Under the pieces are notes generated by a model, which worked only from the letters and a program-made list of their open reading frames with translations, had not been told where the DNA came from and did not search any database. A stretch of DNA of 64,000 bases from positions 62,001 through 126,000 of the forward strand of contig NZ_BSYI01000007.1 in assembly GCF_030270585.1 (NCBI RefSeq), given 5' to 3'. The position numbers and the translations under genes are program-made. Shown here one piece after another: positions 16,662 to 26,135 of the stretch (position 1 is the first letter of the stretch; the number at the start of each line of letters is the position of its first letter). Source of the DNA: Paralimibaculum aggregatum (GTDB taxonomy: Bacteria > Pseudomonadota > Alphaproteobacteria > Rhodobacterales > Rhodobacteraceae).

Positions 16662-17762
16662 ATGACCGAGCGACCTGCCTCAGCCCTGCCGATCACGATC
16701 CGCGCGATGACCAAGACCTATGGTCGGGTGCACGCGCTCGACCAAGTGGATCTCGACATCCGCTCCGGCGAGTTCCTCACCCTGCTCGGCCCCTCGGGCT
16801 CGGGCAAGACGACGCTCCTGATGGTGCTGGCCGGCTTCACCCGGCCCGACAGCGGCAGCCTGAAATTCGGCGACACCGAGGTGATCCGGATGCCGCCGCA
16901 CCGGCGCGATCTCGGCATGGTGTTCCAGAACTACGCGCTGTTCCCGCACATGACCGTGGCCGGAAACATCGCCTATCCGCTGCGCCTGCGCGGCATCGGC
17001 CGGGCCGAGCGCGAGGCGCGGGTGGTGCGCGCGCTCGAGACGGTGCAGCTCGGCGGCTATGGCGGCCGGCGCATCGACCAGCTCTCCGGCGGCCAGCGCC
17101 AGCGCGTGGCACTGGCCCGCGCCATCGTCTTCGAGCCGCGGATCCTGCTGATGGACGAGCCGCTCTCGGCGCTCGACAAGAAGCTGCGCGACCGGATGCA
17201 GATCGAGCTGCGGCACCTGCACGAGCAGCTCGGCATGACCACGGTCTACGTGACCCACGACCAGCGCGAGGCGCTGACCATGTCGGACCGCATCGCGGTG
17301 ATCGACCATGGCAGGCTGATGCAGCTCGGCGCGCCGCGGGAGATCTACGACCGGCCGGCGAACCGCTTCGTGGCGGATTTCATCGGCGAGTCGGCCTTCC
17401 TGCCGGTGCGGCGCAAGGGCGCCGAGATCCTCTGCGCCGGGCGCCCGCTGGCCACCGAGAGCCCGGCGCCCGAGGGCGAGAAGCTGCTGGCGATCCTGCG
17501 CCCCGAGCGGCTGCAGCTGCTGGACGGCAGCGTGCCGCCGGAGATCAACGCCTTCCCCGCCACGGTCTCGGAGCTGGTCTACCAGGGCGACAGCTTCCTG
17601 ATGGCGGCGCGGCTCGAGGACGGCACCGAGCTCACGCTGCGCGACGTGGTGCGCCGCGACACCTTCGCCGAGCTGCCGGGGCCGGGCTCGGCGGTGACGC
17701 TGGGCCTGCATGCCCGCGACACCGTGCTGATCCCCGACGACGGCGCGGGGGCGGCGCCGTGA
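16662..17762 (+). CDS. ABC transporter ATPase (PotA-like)
   Basis: A 366-residue cytoplasmic ATPase. Walker A is GPSGSGKTT (residues 43-51), the Q-loop is in VFQNYALFPHM, the signature is LSGGQRQRVALARAI, Walker B is ILLMDEPLSALD, and a C-terminal TOBE domain begins after residue 240. The length and TOBE domain match the polyamine/iron/opine transporters. The stop overlaps the GTG start of the next gene (GTGA). It powers the permease pair that follows. Confidence 0.95.
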   Translation: MTERPASALPITIRAMTKTYGRVHALDQVDLDIRSGEFLTLLGPSGSGKTTLLMVLAGFTRPDSGSLKFGDTEVIRMPPHRRDLGMVFQNYALFPHMTVAGNIAYPLRLRGIGRAEREARVVRALETVQLGGYGGRRIDQLSGGQRQRVALARAIVFEPRILLMDEPLSALDKKLRDRMQIELRHLHEQLGMTTVYVTHDQREALTMSDRIAVIDHGRLMQLGAPREIYDRPANRFVADFIGESAFLPVRRKGAEILCAGRPLATESPAPEGEKLLAILRPERLQLLDGSVPPEINAFPATVSELVYQGDSFLMAARLEDGTELTLRDVVRRDTFAELPGPGSAVTLGLHARDTVLIPDDGAGAAP

Positions 17763-18685
17763 GCCCGGCCGAGACCGCCCTCGCGGCCTCGCCCGCCGCC
17801 GCCGCCGCCGCCGCGCCCAATGCCGAGGGGCTGGCGCGCGACGGCCGGGCCGAACGGCTGGCGCTGCTCGGGCTCGCCTCGCCGGCGCTGCTGCTGGTGC
17901 TGGTGATCCTCGTCGTCCCGGTGGCCTGGCTCTTCTATGTCTCCTTCATCGGGGCGGACGGGTCGTTCTCGCTCGAGAACTACGAGCGGATGATCAACCG
18001 CAAGTCCTATGCCCGGATCTTCTACACCACCTTCGAGATCTCCTTCCTGACCACCGGGATCTGCATCCTGATCGGCTATCCGCTGGCCTATTTCCTCAGC
18101 CAGCTGCCGCCGCGGGTGGCCAATCTCTGCCTGATCACGGTGCTGCTGCCGTTCTGGACCTCGCTGCTGGTGCGGACCTATGCCTGGCTCGTGCTGCTGC
18201 AGAAATCCGGCCTCGTGAACGAGTGGGGGATCTCGGCCGGGCTCTGGGAGGAGCCGCTCAAGCTCGTGCACAACACCACCGGCACGCTGATCGGCATGGT
18301 GCACATCATGCTGCCCTTCCTGGTGCTGCCGGTCTATTCGGCGATGCGCGCGATCGACCGGCGCTACCTGATGGCGGCCGCCAATCTCGGCGCCGGGCCG
18401 GTGCGGGCGTTCTGGACCGTGTTCGCCCCGCTCTCGCTGCCGGGGCTGTTCGCCGGGAGCCTGATCGTCTTCGTGCTCTGCCTCGGCTTCTTCGTGACGC
18501 CGGCGGTGCTGGGCGGCGGCAAGGTCATCATGGTCTCGATGAAGATCGCCTCCAACATCGAGCTCTTCGTCAACTGGGGCGCGGCGAGCGCGCTCGGCGT
18601 GGTGCTGCTGGTGACGACGCTGGTGATCCTCTGGGTCGCGGCGCGCTTCGTCGCGCTCGAGCGGCTGGCCGGGGGAGGGCACTGA
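17759..18685 (+). CDS. ABC transporter permease (PotB-like)
   Basis: A 308-residue inner-membrane permease with about six transmembrane segments and the binding-protein-dependent transport loop (the EAA-like stretch ends AAANLGAGPVRAFWTVFAPL). A GTG start at 17759 overlaps the ATPase stop, and its own stop overlaps the next start (TGATG), so the three genes are translationally coupled. The N-terminal 30 residues are Ala/Pro-rich and unconserved. Confidence 0.93.
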   Translation: MSPAETALAASPAAAAAAAPNAEGLARDGRAERLALLGLASPALLLVLVILVVPVAWLFYVSFIGADGSFSLENYERMINRKSYARIFYTTFEISFLTTGICILIGYPLAYFLSQLPPRVANLCLITVLLPFWTSLLVRTYAWLVLLQKSGLVNEWGISAGLWEEPLKLVHNTTGTLIGMVHIMLPFLVLPVYSAMRAIDRRYLMAAANLGAGPVRAFWTVFAPLSLPGLFAGSLIVFVLCLGFFVTPAVLGGGKVIMVSMKIASNIELFVNWGAASALGVVLLVTTLVILWVAARFVALERLAGGGH

Positions 18686-19506
18686 TGCGCTGGCTGAACC
18701 GACCCGCCTCCGAGACCCAGGTCACCCATGGCCAGCGGCTCTGGCTCTACATCCTGTCGGGCGTCATCATGGTCTGGCTGGTGGCGCCGACGCTGATCGT
18801 GGTGCCGATGTCGTTCTCCGACAGCCAGTATCTCGAGTTCCCGCCCGAGATCTGGTCGACCCGGTGGTACGACCACTATTTCGGCTCCGAGGAATGGATG
18901 GCCGCCACCGTCACCTCGCTGACCGCGGCCCTCCTCACCATGTGCCTCGCGACACCGCTCGGGGTGCTCGCGGCCTACGGGCTGCACGCCTCGCAGCTCA
19001 GGGCCGGGCGCCTGATCTTCGTCGCGCTGATAACGCCGATGATGGTGCCGCTGATCCTCGTCGCGATCGGGGCGTTCTATGTCTATGTGAAGCTGCAGAT
19101 CCTCTACACGATGCTCGGCCTGGTGATGGCCCACACGGTGCTGGCGCTGCCGCTGGTGCTGATCGTCACCGCGGCGGGGCTCAAGAGCTTCGACATGAAC
19201 CAGGAGATGGCGGCCCGCAGCCTCGGCGCCTCGCGCGCCCGGGCCTTCTTCACCGTGACGCTGCCGCAGATCCGCTTCTCGGTGATCACGGCGGCACTGC
19301 TGGCCTTCCTCACCTCGTTCGACGAGGTGGTGGTGGCGATGTTCATCTCGGGCGGCGACAACGCGACGCTGACCCGCAACATGTTCAACGCGCTGCGCGA
19401 CCAGATCGACCCGACCATCGCCTCGATCTCGACCATCATGATCGCGATCACCTCGGGGCTGATGGTGCTGGCGCAGCTCTTCGGAAAGCCGCGCGAGGGG
19501 GGCTGA
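18685..19506 (+). CDS. ABC transporter permease (PotC-like)
   Basis: A 273-residue second permease with the EAA-like loop AARSLGASRARAFFTVTLPQ that docks on the ATPase. Its start overlaps the previous stop by one base, and its stop overlaps the next start by one base. It completes a binding protein, ATPase and two-permease transporter of the polyamine/opine class. Confidence 0.93.
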   Translation: MRWLNRPASETQVTHGQRLWLYILSGVIMVWLVAPTLIVVPMSFSDSQYLEFPPEIWSTRWYDHYFGSEEWMAATVTSLTAALLTMCLATPLGVLAAYGLHASQLRAGRLIFVALITPMMVPLILVAIGAFYVYVKLQILYTMLGLVMAHTVLALPLVLIVTAAGLKSFDMNQEMAARSLGASRARAFFTVTLPQIRFSVITAALLAFLTSFDEVVVAMFISGGDNATLTRNMFNALRDQIDPTIASISTIMIAITSGLMVLAQLFGKPREGG

Positions 19507-21125
19507 TGGAGACGGAAGATTTCGACTACGTGATCGTCGGGTCGGGCTCGGCCGGGGCGGTGCTGGCCAACCGGCTCTCGGCCGATCCCGGAAACCGCGT
19601 CCTGGTGCTGGAGGCCGGCGGCACCGACCGGCGCTTCTTCATCCAGATGCCGATCGGCTATGGTCGCACCTTCCACGATGCCCGGGTCAACTGGCGCTAT
19701 CACACCGAGCCGGTGCCGGGGCTGAACGGCCGGCCCTCCTACTGGCCGCGCGGCAAGGTGATGGGGGGCTCCTCCTCGATCAACGCGATGGTCTATGTGC
19801 GCGGCCATCCGCAGGACTTCTCCGACTGGGCCGCGGCCGCGCCCGGCTGGGGCTGGGAGGATGTCGCCCCGGCCTATCGCCGGCTGGAATGCTGGGAAGG
19901 GCCGGCGAGCCCCGAGCGCGGCGCCGACGGCCCGCTCGCGGTGCGCGACATCGCCGACGAGGTGCACCCGCTCTGCGGTGTCTATCTCGCGGCGGCGCGC
20001 GAGGCGCAGCTGCCCTACACGCCGGACTACAACGGCGCCGAGATGGAGGGCGCCAGCATCTACCAGATCACCACCCGGGGCGGGCTGCGCGCCTCCACCG
20101 CGCGCTGCTATCTGCGCCCGGCGATGACCCGGCCCAACCTGGCGCTGCGCACCCATGCGCTGGCCTGCGAGGTGCTGATGGAGGAGGGCCGGGCCACCGG
20201 CCTGCGCTATCGCTGGCGCGGGCAGGAGCGCGTGGCGCGGGCGCGGGCCTCGGTGGTCCTCGCCGCCGGCGCGATCAACTCGCCGCAGCTGCTGCAGCTC
20301 TCCGGCATCGGGCCGGGGGATCTGCTGCAGGCGCATGGCATCGAGACCCGCCGGCACAACGTGCATGTCGGGGCGCATCTGCAGGACCATCTCGGCCTCG
20401 ACCATCTCTACGAGGCGCGGGTGCCGACGCTGAACCAGGTCCTGCGCCCCTGGCTCGGGCGGCTGCGCGTGGGGCTCGACTTCGTGTTCCGCCGGCGCGG
20501 GCCGCTGACGCTCAGCATCAACCAGGGCGGCGGCTTCGTGCGCTCCAGCCCGGAGCTGCGCGCGCCCGACATCCAGCTCTACTTCTCGCCGGTGAGCTAC
20601 ACCCGCGCGCCGCCGGGCACCCGGCCGATGCTGCTGCCGGACCCGTTCCCGGGCTTCCTGCTCGGCCATTCCCCCTGCCGCCCGACCAGCGAGGGGCATC
20701 TGGCGATCCGCTCGCCCGACCCGACCATGGCGCCGGCGATCCAGCCCAACTACCTCGACACCGAGGAGGACCGCGCGCTGATGCGGACGGGCGACCGGAT
20801 GCTGCGCCGCATCGCCGAGACCCCGGCGCTCTCGGGCATCATCGCCCGCAAGATCCTGCCGGAGATCGACGACACCTCCGACGACGCCATCGACGACTAT
20901 GCCCGCAACCATGGCTGGTCGGTGTTCCACGCCTGCGGCACCTGCCGCATGGGCGCCGATCCGGAGGCGGCGGTGACCGATCCGCGGCTGCGCGTGCACG
21001 GCGTCGCGGGGCTGCGGGTGGTCGATGCCTCGGCCTTTCCCAACATCACCTCCGGCAACATCAACGCCCCGGTCATCATGCTGGCCGAGCGCGCCGCCGA
21101 GATGATCCTGGCCGACCACAGATGA
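19506..21125 (+). CDS. GMC-family FAD oxidoreductase (choline dehydrogenase-like)
   Basis: A 539-residue flavoenzyme of the glucose-methanol-choline family. The N-terminus has the dinucleotide motif YVIVGSGSAGAVLANRLS, then the GMC signature GKVMGGSSSINAMVYVRG. The C-terminus has the active-site His region SVFHACGTCRMG and the closing motif ASAFPNITSGNINAP. It oxidises an alcohol to an aldehyde or acid; choline is the best known substrate of this branch but is not proven here. It is coupled to the transporter genes by a one-base overlap, so it probably acts on the imported compound. Confidence 0.9.
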   Translation: METEDFDYVIVGSGSAGAVLANRLSADPGNRVLVLEAGGTDRRFFIQMPIGYGRTFHDARVNWRYHTEPVPGLNGRPSYWPRGKVMGGSSSINAMVYVRGHPQDFSDWAAAAPGWGWEDVAPAYRRLECWEGPASPERGADGPLAVRDIADEVHPLCGVYLAAAREAQLPYTPDYNGAEMEGASIYQITTRGGLRASTARCYLRPAMTRPNLALRTHALACEVLMEEGRATGLRYRWRGQERVARARASVVLAAGAINSPQLLQLSGIGPGDLLQAHGIETRRHNVHVGAHLQDHLGLDHLYEARVPTLNQVLRPWLGRLRVGLDFVFRRRGPLTLSINQGGGFVRSSPELRAPDIQLYFSPVSYTRAPPGTRPMLLPDPFPGFLLGHSPCRPTSEGHLAIRSPDPTMAPAIQPNYLDTEEDRALMRTGDRMLRRIAETPALSGIIARKILPEIDDTSDDAIDDYARNHGWSVFHACGTCRMGADPEAAVTDPRLRVHGVAGLRVVDASAFPNITSGNINAPVIMLAERAAEMILADHR

Positions 21126-21132
21126 GGACCCC

Positions 21133-22254
21133 ATGCGCCTGACCCGGATCGAGAGCTTCGTCACCCGCGATGTCGGCTTCGTGCGCGTCACCGCCGAGAC
21201 CGGCGCGATCGGCTGGGGGCAGGTCTCGACCTACCAGTCCGACATCACCGCCGAGGTGCTGCACCGCCAGGTGGCGCCCTGGGCGATGGGCGCCGACATC
21301 TCCATGGAGACCGGCGATCTCGGCGACCTGACCGATCTCGTCACCGAGCGCGAGCACAAGTTCCCCGGCAGCTATCTGCGGCGGGCGCTTGGCGGGCTCG
21401 ACACCGCGGTCTGGGACCTGCGCGGGCGTGTCGCCGGGCAGCCGGTGGCGGCGCTGCTCGGCGGCTCCGCCGGGCCGGTGCGCGCCTATGCCTCCTCGAT
21501 GAAGCGCGACATCACCCCGGAGAACGAGACGCTGCGCATGCAGCGCCTTGCCGATGCGCATGGCTTCACCGCCTTCAAGGTGCGCGCCGGCGCCGAGGTC
21601 GGCCGCGGGCGCGACGAATGGCCGGGGCGCACCGAGGCGATCATCCCCGCCATGCGCCGCGCCCTTCCGGAGGCGGATCTGCTGATCGACGGCAATTCCT
21701 GCTATGCGCCGGAGCAGGCCATCGCGGTCGGCCGGATGCTCGAGGACCACGGCTTCTGCCATTTCGAGGAACCCTGCCCCTACTGGGAGTACGAACAGAC
21801 CCGGGCGGTGGCGGAGGCGCTGGAGATCGACGTCACCGGCGGCGAGCAGGACTGCGAGCTGCAGAACTGGCGGCGGATGATCGACATGCGCGCGGTGGAC
21901 GTGGCGCAGCCCGACATCCTCTATCTCGGCGGCATCGCGCGCACGCTCCGGGTCTGCCGCATGGCCGAAGCCGCGGCGATGCCGGTGACGCCGCATTGCG
22001 CCAACCTCTCCATGGTGACGCTCTTCACCATGCATCTGCTGCGCGCGATCCCCAATGCCGGGCCCTATCTCGAGTTCTCCATCGAGGGAGCGGACTACTA
22101 CCCCTGGCAGGAGGGGCTGTTCCGCGCCAGCCCCTATGCCGTCGAGGACGGCCAGGCGCGGGTCACCGAGGCGCCGGGCTGGGGGGTGGAGATCTGCCCC
22201 GACTGGCTGGCGCGGTCGCAATACCGGGTGAGCGAAGCCGCCGATTTCGCCTGA
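21133..22254 (+). CDS. Enolase-superfamily enzyme (mandelate racemase/sugar-acid dehydratase group)
   Basis: A 373-residue protein with the capping domain followed by a TIM barrel. Metal ligands are in LIDGNSCY, FEEPCPY and GGEQDCE. The acid/base motif is FKVRAG on one face, and a His in TPHCANLS on the other. This Lys-x-Arg plus His arrangement differs from the three epimerase-like paralogues at 44-49 kb and fits an acid-sugar dehydratase or mandelate-racemase-like enzyme. It is the last gene of the LysR-linked operon, seven bases after the GMC gene. The substrate is unknown. Confidence 0.85.
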   Translation: MRLTRIESFVTRDVGFVRVTAETGAIGWGQVSTYQSDITAEVLHRQVAPWAMGADISMETGDLGDLTDLVTEREHKFPGSYLRRALGGLDTAVWDLRGRVAGQPVAALLGGSAGPVRAYASSMKRDITPENETLRMQRLADAHGFTAFKVRAGAEVGRGRDEWPGRTEAIIPAMRRALPEADLLIDGNSCYAPEQAIAVGRMLEDHGFCHFEEPCPYWEYEQTRAVAEALEIDVTGGEQDCELQNWRRMIDMRAVDVAQPDILYLGGIARTLRVCRMAEAAAMPVTPHCANLSMVTLFTMHLLRAIPNAGPYLEFSIEGADYYPWQEGLFRASPYAVEDGQARVTEAPGWGVEICPDWLARSQYRVSEAADFA

Positions 22255-22612
22255 CGCCGGCGCCGGGGGCGGGGCATGGCTCGCGGCGGGCATGCGGGGC
22301 CCCTGCGATCCGTGACACCCGAGATGGCGGGGCCGCGGCTCGGGGCGCCGCGGCAGGCCCGCGCCCCGGGCCGGGCGGAGGTGGCCGGCCGTGTCGGCGC
22401 CGCCAGAAGCCTCCGCGGCAGGGCCGGGGGCGGGAGGCGGCTGCCGACGGATGGCATGTGCGTCCCGCTCGCCGGGCGCCATGCCTGGGCGCTGGTGCAT
22501 CCCTGCCATGGGCGCCTCGCCGGAGCCGTGGAGCCGCTGAGAGGGCGGGGCGTTCGGCGCGGCCACCGCCGCGGCGGCGCGTCTGGCCGGTGGCTCCGGG
22601 GCGGCGGCCGCC
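22255..22612. other. Convergent intergenic region without a supported gene
   Basis: This 358-base gap separates two convergent operons. It is extremely GC-rich, with several short GGCGCC/CCGGGC palindromes that could act as terminators. The open frames in it have Arg/Gly-rich translations and no ribosome binding site, and I do not support any of them as genes. Confidence 0.6.
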
Positions 22613-23935
22613 TCAGCGCTCCGAGAAGGCCCGCTCGAAGGGCGCGATGAAGGGCCGCGCGAGATAGCGCAGGATCGACTTGCCGCCGGTGAGGATCTGC
22701 GCCTCCACGGTCATCCCCGGCAGCAGCGCGCGGAGCTGGCCGCGGCGGCCCTCGCCCTCGGCGAGGCGCAGGCGGATCTTGTAGTAGAGTTCGGCCTCCG
22801 CGGTCTCGAAGGTGGTGGCGGAGATGCTCTCGACCCGGGCGCGCAGCTCGCCGAAACCCTCGCGGTCGAAGGTGTCGACGGTGACGGTGGCCGGGTCCCC
22901 CACCGCGACATGGCCGATATCCGCCGGCGAGGCGCGCACCTCGGCCACCAGCCCGGCCGAGGCCGGCACGATGCGGGCGATGGTCTCGCCCGGCAGCAGC
23001 ACCTCGCCGCGGCCGCGCGGCGAGAGCTCGTGCACCAGCCCGCGGATCGGCGAGATCACCACGAGCTGCTCGACACGCTCCTCAGCCTGCTTGATCTGCT
23101 CGTCGAGCACGGCGGTGCGGTGCGCGGTCTCGGCGCTGTCGGCGGCCCAGGCGGCCACGGCATCGACCCGCAGCTGCTCGGCGCGGGCCGTGGCCTGGGC
23201 GCGGGCGCGGGCGGCACCGGCGCGGACGCGGACCGCCTCGGCGAGGTCGGCCCGGGCATGTTCGAGGCGCAGGCTGGCCTCGAACACGAGGTCGCGCGAG
23301 GTGTGGCCGCGCGCGAAGACCTGCTCGCGCATGGCAAGCTGGGAGGCGGCGATCTCGACCCGGGCGCGGTCGCTTGCGATCTCGGTCTCGGCGGCGGCGA
23401 TCTCGTTGGCAAGCTCCGCCAGCTCGGCGCGGGCGGCGGCCTGGGCGGCCTCGTGGGCGCTGCGCTCGGCACGGAACAGCGCCGCCTGCTCCGCGGCGAA
23501 GGCGGCATAGCGTGGCGGTGTCGCGGAGAAGTCCGGGGTCTCGCCGGTGAGCAGGGCGGAGAGCCGGCGGCGCTGCAGCGCCAGCGCCGCGCGCCGGCTC
23601 TCGAGCTGCGCCAGCTCGGCCGCCGCGGCGATCCTGTCGAGCATCAGGATCACCGTGCCGGGCTGGACCAGATCGCCCTCCTCGACGAGCAGCTGCGCGA
23701 TCCGCCCGCCCTCGAGATGCTCGACCGCCACCGGTGCGGTGAGCGGCACCGTCTGCCCGCGGGCCACCGCGATCTCGCGGATCTCGGCGACCCCGGCGAT
23801 GGCGATCAGCAGGACGAAGGCGAGGCTGCCGAAGCCGAGCACGCGGCGCGAGCGCCCGGCGGCGGCGGCGCCATCGGCATCGAGCGGCAGGGGGCGCTGC
23901 GGCGGCGCGCGGCGCGGGCCTCGGGTCAGTCGCAT
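22613..23935 (-). CDS. HlyD-family type I secretion periplasmic adaptor
   Basis: A 440-residue membrane fusion protein. A cytoplasmic N-terminus is followed by one transmembrane helix (about residues 33-52, FGSLAFVLLIAIAGV). A lipoyl-like half (PVAVEHLEGGRIAQLLVEEG) comes next, then a long Ala/Glu/Arg-rich coiled coil (about 90-260) and the beta-barrel with SPIRGLVHELS. Length and layout match HlyD/PrtE-type adaptors that bridge an inner-membrane ABC exporter to a TolC channel. It ends the leftward operon after two ABC proteins. No TolC gene is in the window. Confidence 0.9.
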   Translation of the reverse strand: MRLTRGPRRAPPQRPLPLDADGAAAAGRSRRVLGFGSLAFVLLIAIAGVAEIREIAVARGQTVPLTAPVAVEHLEGGRIAQLLVEEGDLVQPGTVILMLDRIAAAAELAQLESRRAALALQRRRLSALLTGETPDFSATPPRYAAFAAEQAALFRAERSAHEAAQAAARAELAELANEIAAAETEIASDRARVEIAASQLAMREQVFARGHTSRDLVFEASLRLEHARADLAEAVRVRAGAARARAQATARAEQLRVDAVAAWAADSAETAHRTAVLDEQIKQAEERVEQLVVISPIRGLVHELSPRGRGEVLLPGETIARIVPASAGLVAEVRASPADIGHVAVGDPATVTVDTFDREGFGELRARVESISATTFETAEAELYYKIRLRLAEGEGRRGQLRALLPGMTVEAQILTGGKSILRYLARPFIAPFERAFSER

Positions 23936-23990
23936 CGGATCGGGTGCATTGGCTGGGCCTCGCTTCGGGCAGGCTTCGGGAGCGCGGATG

Positions 23991-26135
23991 TCAGAGCGCG
24001 ACGATCTCGTCGCAGAGCGCGAGCAGGCGCTCGTCATCGCTGGCGACGAGCACGGTGGAGACCCCCTTGAGCGCGCGCAGCTTCGCCTGGAGCGCCGCCA
24101 CCGCCGGCGCCTCGAGGCCGGCGGACGGGTCGTCGAGAGCCAGGATCGCGGGCGCCCGGCAATAGACCTGCGCCAGCGCGATCTGGCGCCGCGTGCCGGC
24201 CGGCAGGGCGGCGATGGCGGCGGCATCCATCGGCTCGGTGAGGGCGCTGCCGAGGGCAGGGTCCGCCGGGTCGATCCCGGCCTCCTCCAGCGCCGCGAGC
24301 ATGGCGGCCGGGCTGGCCTCGGGATGGGCGAGGCGCAGATTGTCGAAGATCGAGCCGGCAAAGAGCGCGGGCTCCGCCGGGGCGTAGCCGATGCGGATGC
24401 GCAGCTCGCGCCGGGCGAACTGGCGGATGTTGACGCCGTCGATCAGGATCAGCCCGGAGACCGGCTCCTGCAGCCGCACCAGCAGCTCGAGCGCGCGGGC
24501 TGGCGCATCGCCGCCGGTGCGGCGCAGGCCCAGCAGGCTGCCGGGCTCGAGGCTGTGCGTGAGGCTGGCGAGGCGCTGGGTGCCGTGGCTCTCGGCCCGG
24601 AACAGAAGGTTGCGGAACTCGATCCGGCCGGCGAAATCCTCGAGGAAATGGTGGCTGCGGGCGGCCGGCTCCTCGCCCGCGAGCGCCAGGAAGCGGTCGA
24701 AGCGCCGGGCGGTCTCGGCCAGGCCGGCGAGCCGCGGCAGCGTCAGCGCCAGCCCCTGCACCGGCGCCAGCAGCTTCCAGACCAGCATCAGCGCCGCGAT
24801 CAGGCCGCCGGTGGAAAGCCCGCCCCCGATCGCCAGATGCGCGCCGAGCCAGACCGTGAGCGTGCCCGCGGCCATGGTGGCGAACTGCGCGAAGCCGGTC
24901 AGCACCGCCTGGTGGGTTTCCGCCCGGTGGCGGCTGAGAAAGAGCGCCCGCGCGCATTCCGCGACCCGGGCGGCCCAGATCCCCTCGGCCTGCTCGTTGC
25001 GGATCGCGGCGGCGCGCGCCACGGTCTCGGCCGCGAGATGGCGCCAGCCGGCCTCTGCCGCCTGCGCCGCGGCGGCCTCGCGGCGGGCGGCAAGTCGCGC
25101 CGCCAGCAGCGCCAGCGCCATCGCGCCGAGCGCGGCCATCGCCCCGGCCGCGAAGACCGGGCTGATGGCGACCAGCGCGGCGACGAGCGCTGCCAGCGCC
25201 AGGAGCTCCGCGCCCTGGCCGAGCGCGGCGCCGAAGCCCGCGGAATAGCCCCGGGTCAGCTCGCGCATCTTCTCGATCTGCTGCACCTGCGGTGTGGCCT
25301 GCAGGCTCTGCAGCGAGAAGCCGAGAAGCTTGCGCTGCACCCGGCTTTCGCAATCCGCCAGGAAAGCCGCCTGCAGCGCCGCGAGCCGTCTGGTCCGGGC
25401 CGCCCGCAGCCGCGCCTCGAGGCCGAGGATCAGCCCGGCCATGGCCAGCAGCGGCAGCACCGGGCCGGGATTGCGCGGGGCGATGGCGAGGTTGAACAGC
25501 AGCATCACGATCAGCGGCTGCGCCAGCGCGATGGCCGCCGCGGCGAGGCCGAGCCAGAGCACCTGCCGCAGCGCCGCCCGCTCGGCATGGAGGAAGCCGG
25601 CAAGGTGCCGGTCGCCCCCCGCCGGGGCCGTGCCCGCCCCGGTGCCGCTCGCCCCGGTGCCGCTCGCCCCGCCGGGTGCGGCGCGGCAGATCGGCACCAC
25701 CGTTGCCGGCAGCTCGATCATCGTGAAATCCTGCGCCTCGGGGTCGAAGCCGAGGGCGGCGGTCCCGGAGACCCGCTCGATCAGCACGGTCGGGGTGCCG
25801 GGCGCGAGCTCGGCGATGCAGGGGAACTCCACCTCGAGCAGGTCGCGCGGCGCGCGGCGCTCGATCAGCGCGGCGACCGAGAGATTGTCGAGCACCGCGC
25901 GCAGCGCCGGCAGATCGGCGATCGCCCGGTCGACGGGCCGGGCCTCGGCCAGCTCGCGGCTGCCGACGAACTGCCCGAGCGCATTCAGGAAGGGCCGCAG
26001 GCATGCGGCATGCGGGGAGGGCGCGGCCCCGGCATCGGCGCCGAAGCCGAGGCGGCGCAGGATCTCGGCCCGGTCGTCCTCGCGCGCCGGCGCCGCGAGC
26101 GGCAGGAGCGGCGGCATAGCGGCCTCACGCGACAT
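23991..26135 (-). CDS. Type I secretion ABC permease with degenerate ATPase domain
   Basis: A 714-residue protein. Residues 1-150 resemble the C39-like, non-peptidase domain of LapB-type exporters; a six-helix ABC membrane domain follows (about 185-450), then an ABC-type ATPase domain. That ATPase domain is degenerate. The Walker A position (from about residue 536) reads GLRRTGGDAPARALELL with no GKS/T, the signature reads LPAGTRRQIALA instead of LSGGQ, Walker B ends ALDDPS, and the switch His is replaced (VASDDERLL). The fold remains recognisable (FAGSIFDNLRLAHP). An alternative ATG at 26117 has a better placed GAGG. It overlaps the upstream ABC gene by 11 bases. Confidence 0.85.
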   Translation of the reverse strand: MSREAAMPPLLPLAAPAREDDRAEILRRLGFGADAGAAPSPHAACLRPFLNALGQFVGSRELAEARPVDRAIADLPALRAVLDNLSVAALIERRAPRDLLEVEFPCIAELAPGTPTVLIERVSGTAALGFDPEAQDFTMIELPATVVPICRAAPGGASGTGASGTGAGTAPAGGDRHLAGFLHAERAALRQVLWLGLAAAAIALAQPLIVMLLFNLAIAPRNPGPVLPLLAMAGLILGLEARLRAARTRRLAALQAAFLADCESRVQRKLLGFSLQSLQATPQVQQIEKMRELTRGYSAGFGAALGQGAELLALAALVAALVAISPVFAAGAMAALGAMALALLAARLAARREAAAAQAAEAGWRHLAAETVARAAAIRNEQAEGIWAARVAECARALFLSRHRAETHQAVLTGFAQFATMAAGTLTVWLGAHLAIGGGLSTGGLIAALMLVWKLLAPVQGLALTLPRLAGLAETARRFDRFLALAGEEPAARSHHFLEDFAGRIEFRNLLFRAESHGTQRLASLTHSLEPGSLLGLRRTGGDAPARALELLVRLQEPVSGLILIDGVNIRQFARRELRIRIGYAPAEPALFAGSIFDNLRLAHPEASPAAMLAALEEAGIDPADPALGSALTEPMDAAAIAALPAGTRRQIALAQVYCRAPAILALDDPSAGLEAPAVAALQAKLRALKGVSTVLVASDDERLLALCDEIVAL

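Noticed and set aside
22276-22650. A 124-codon frame in the convergent gap
   Set aside because: It runs into the antisense of the HlyD gene, is Arg/Gly-rich and has no ribosome binding site.
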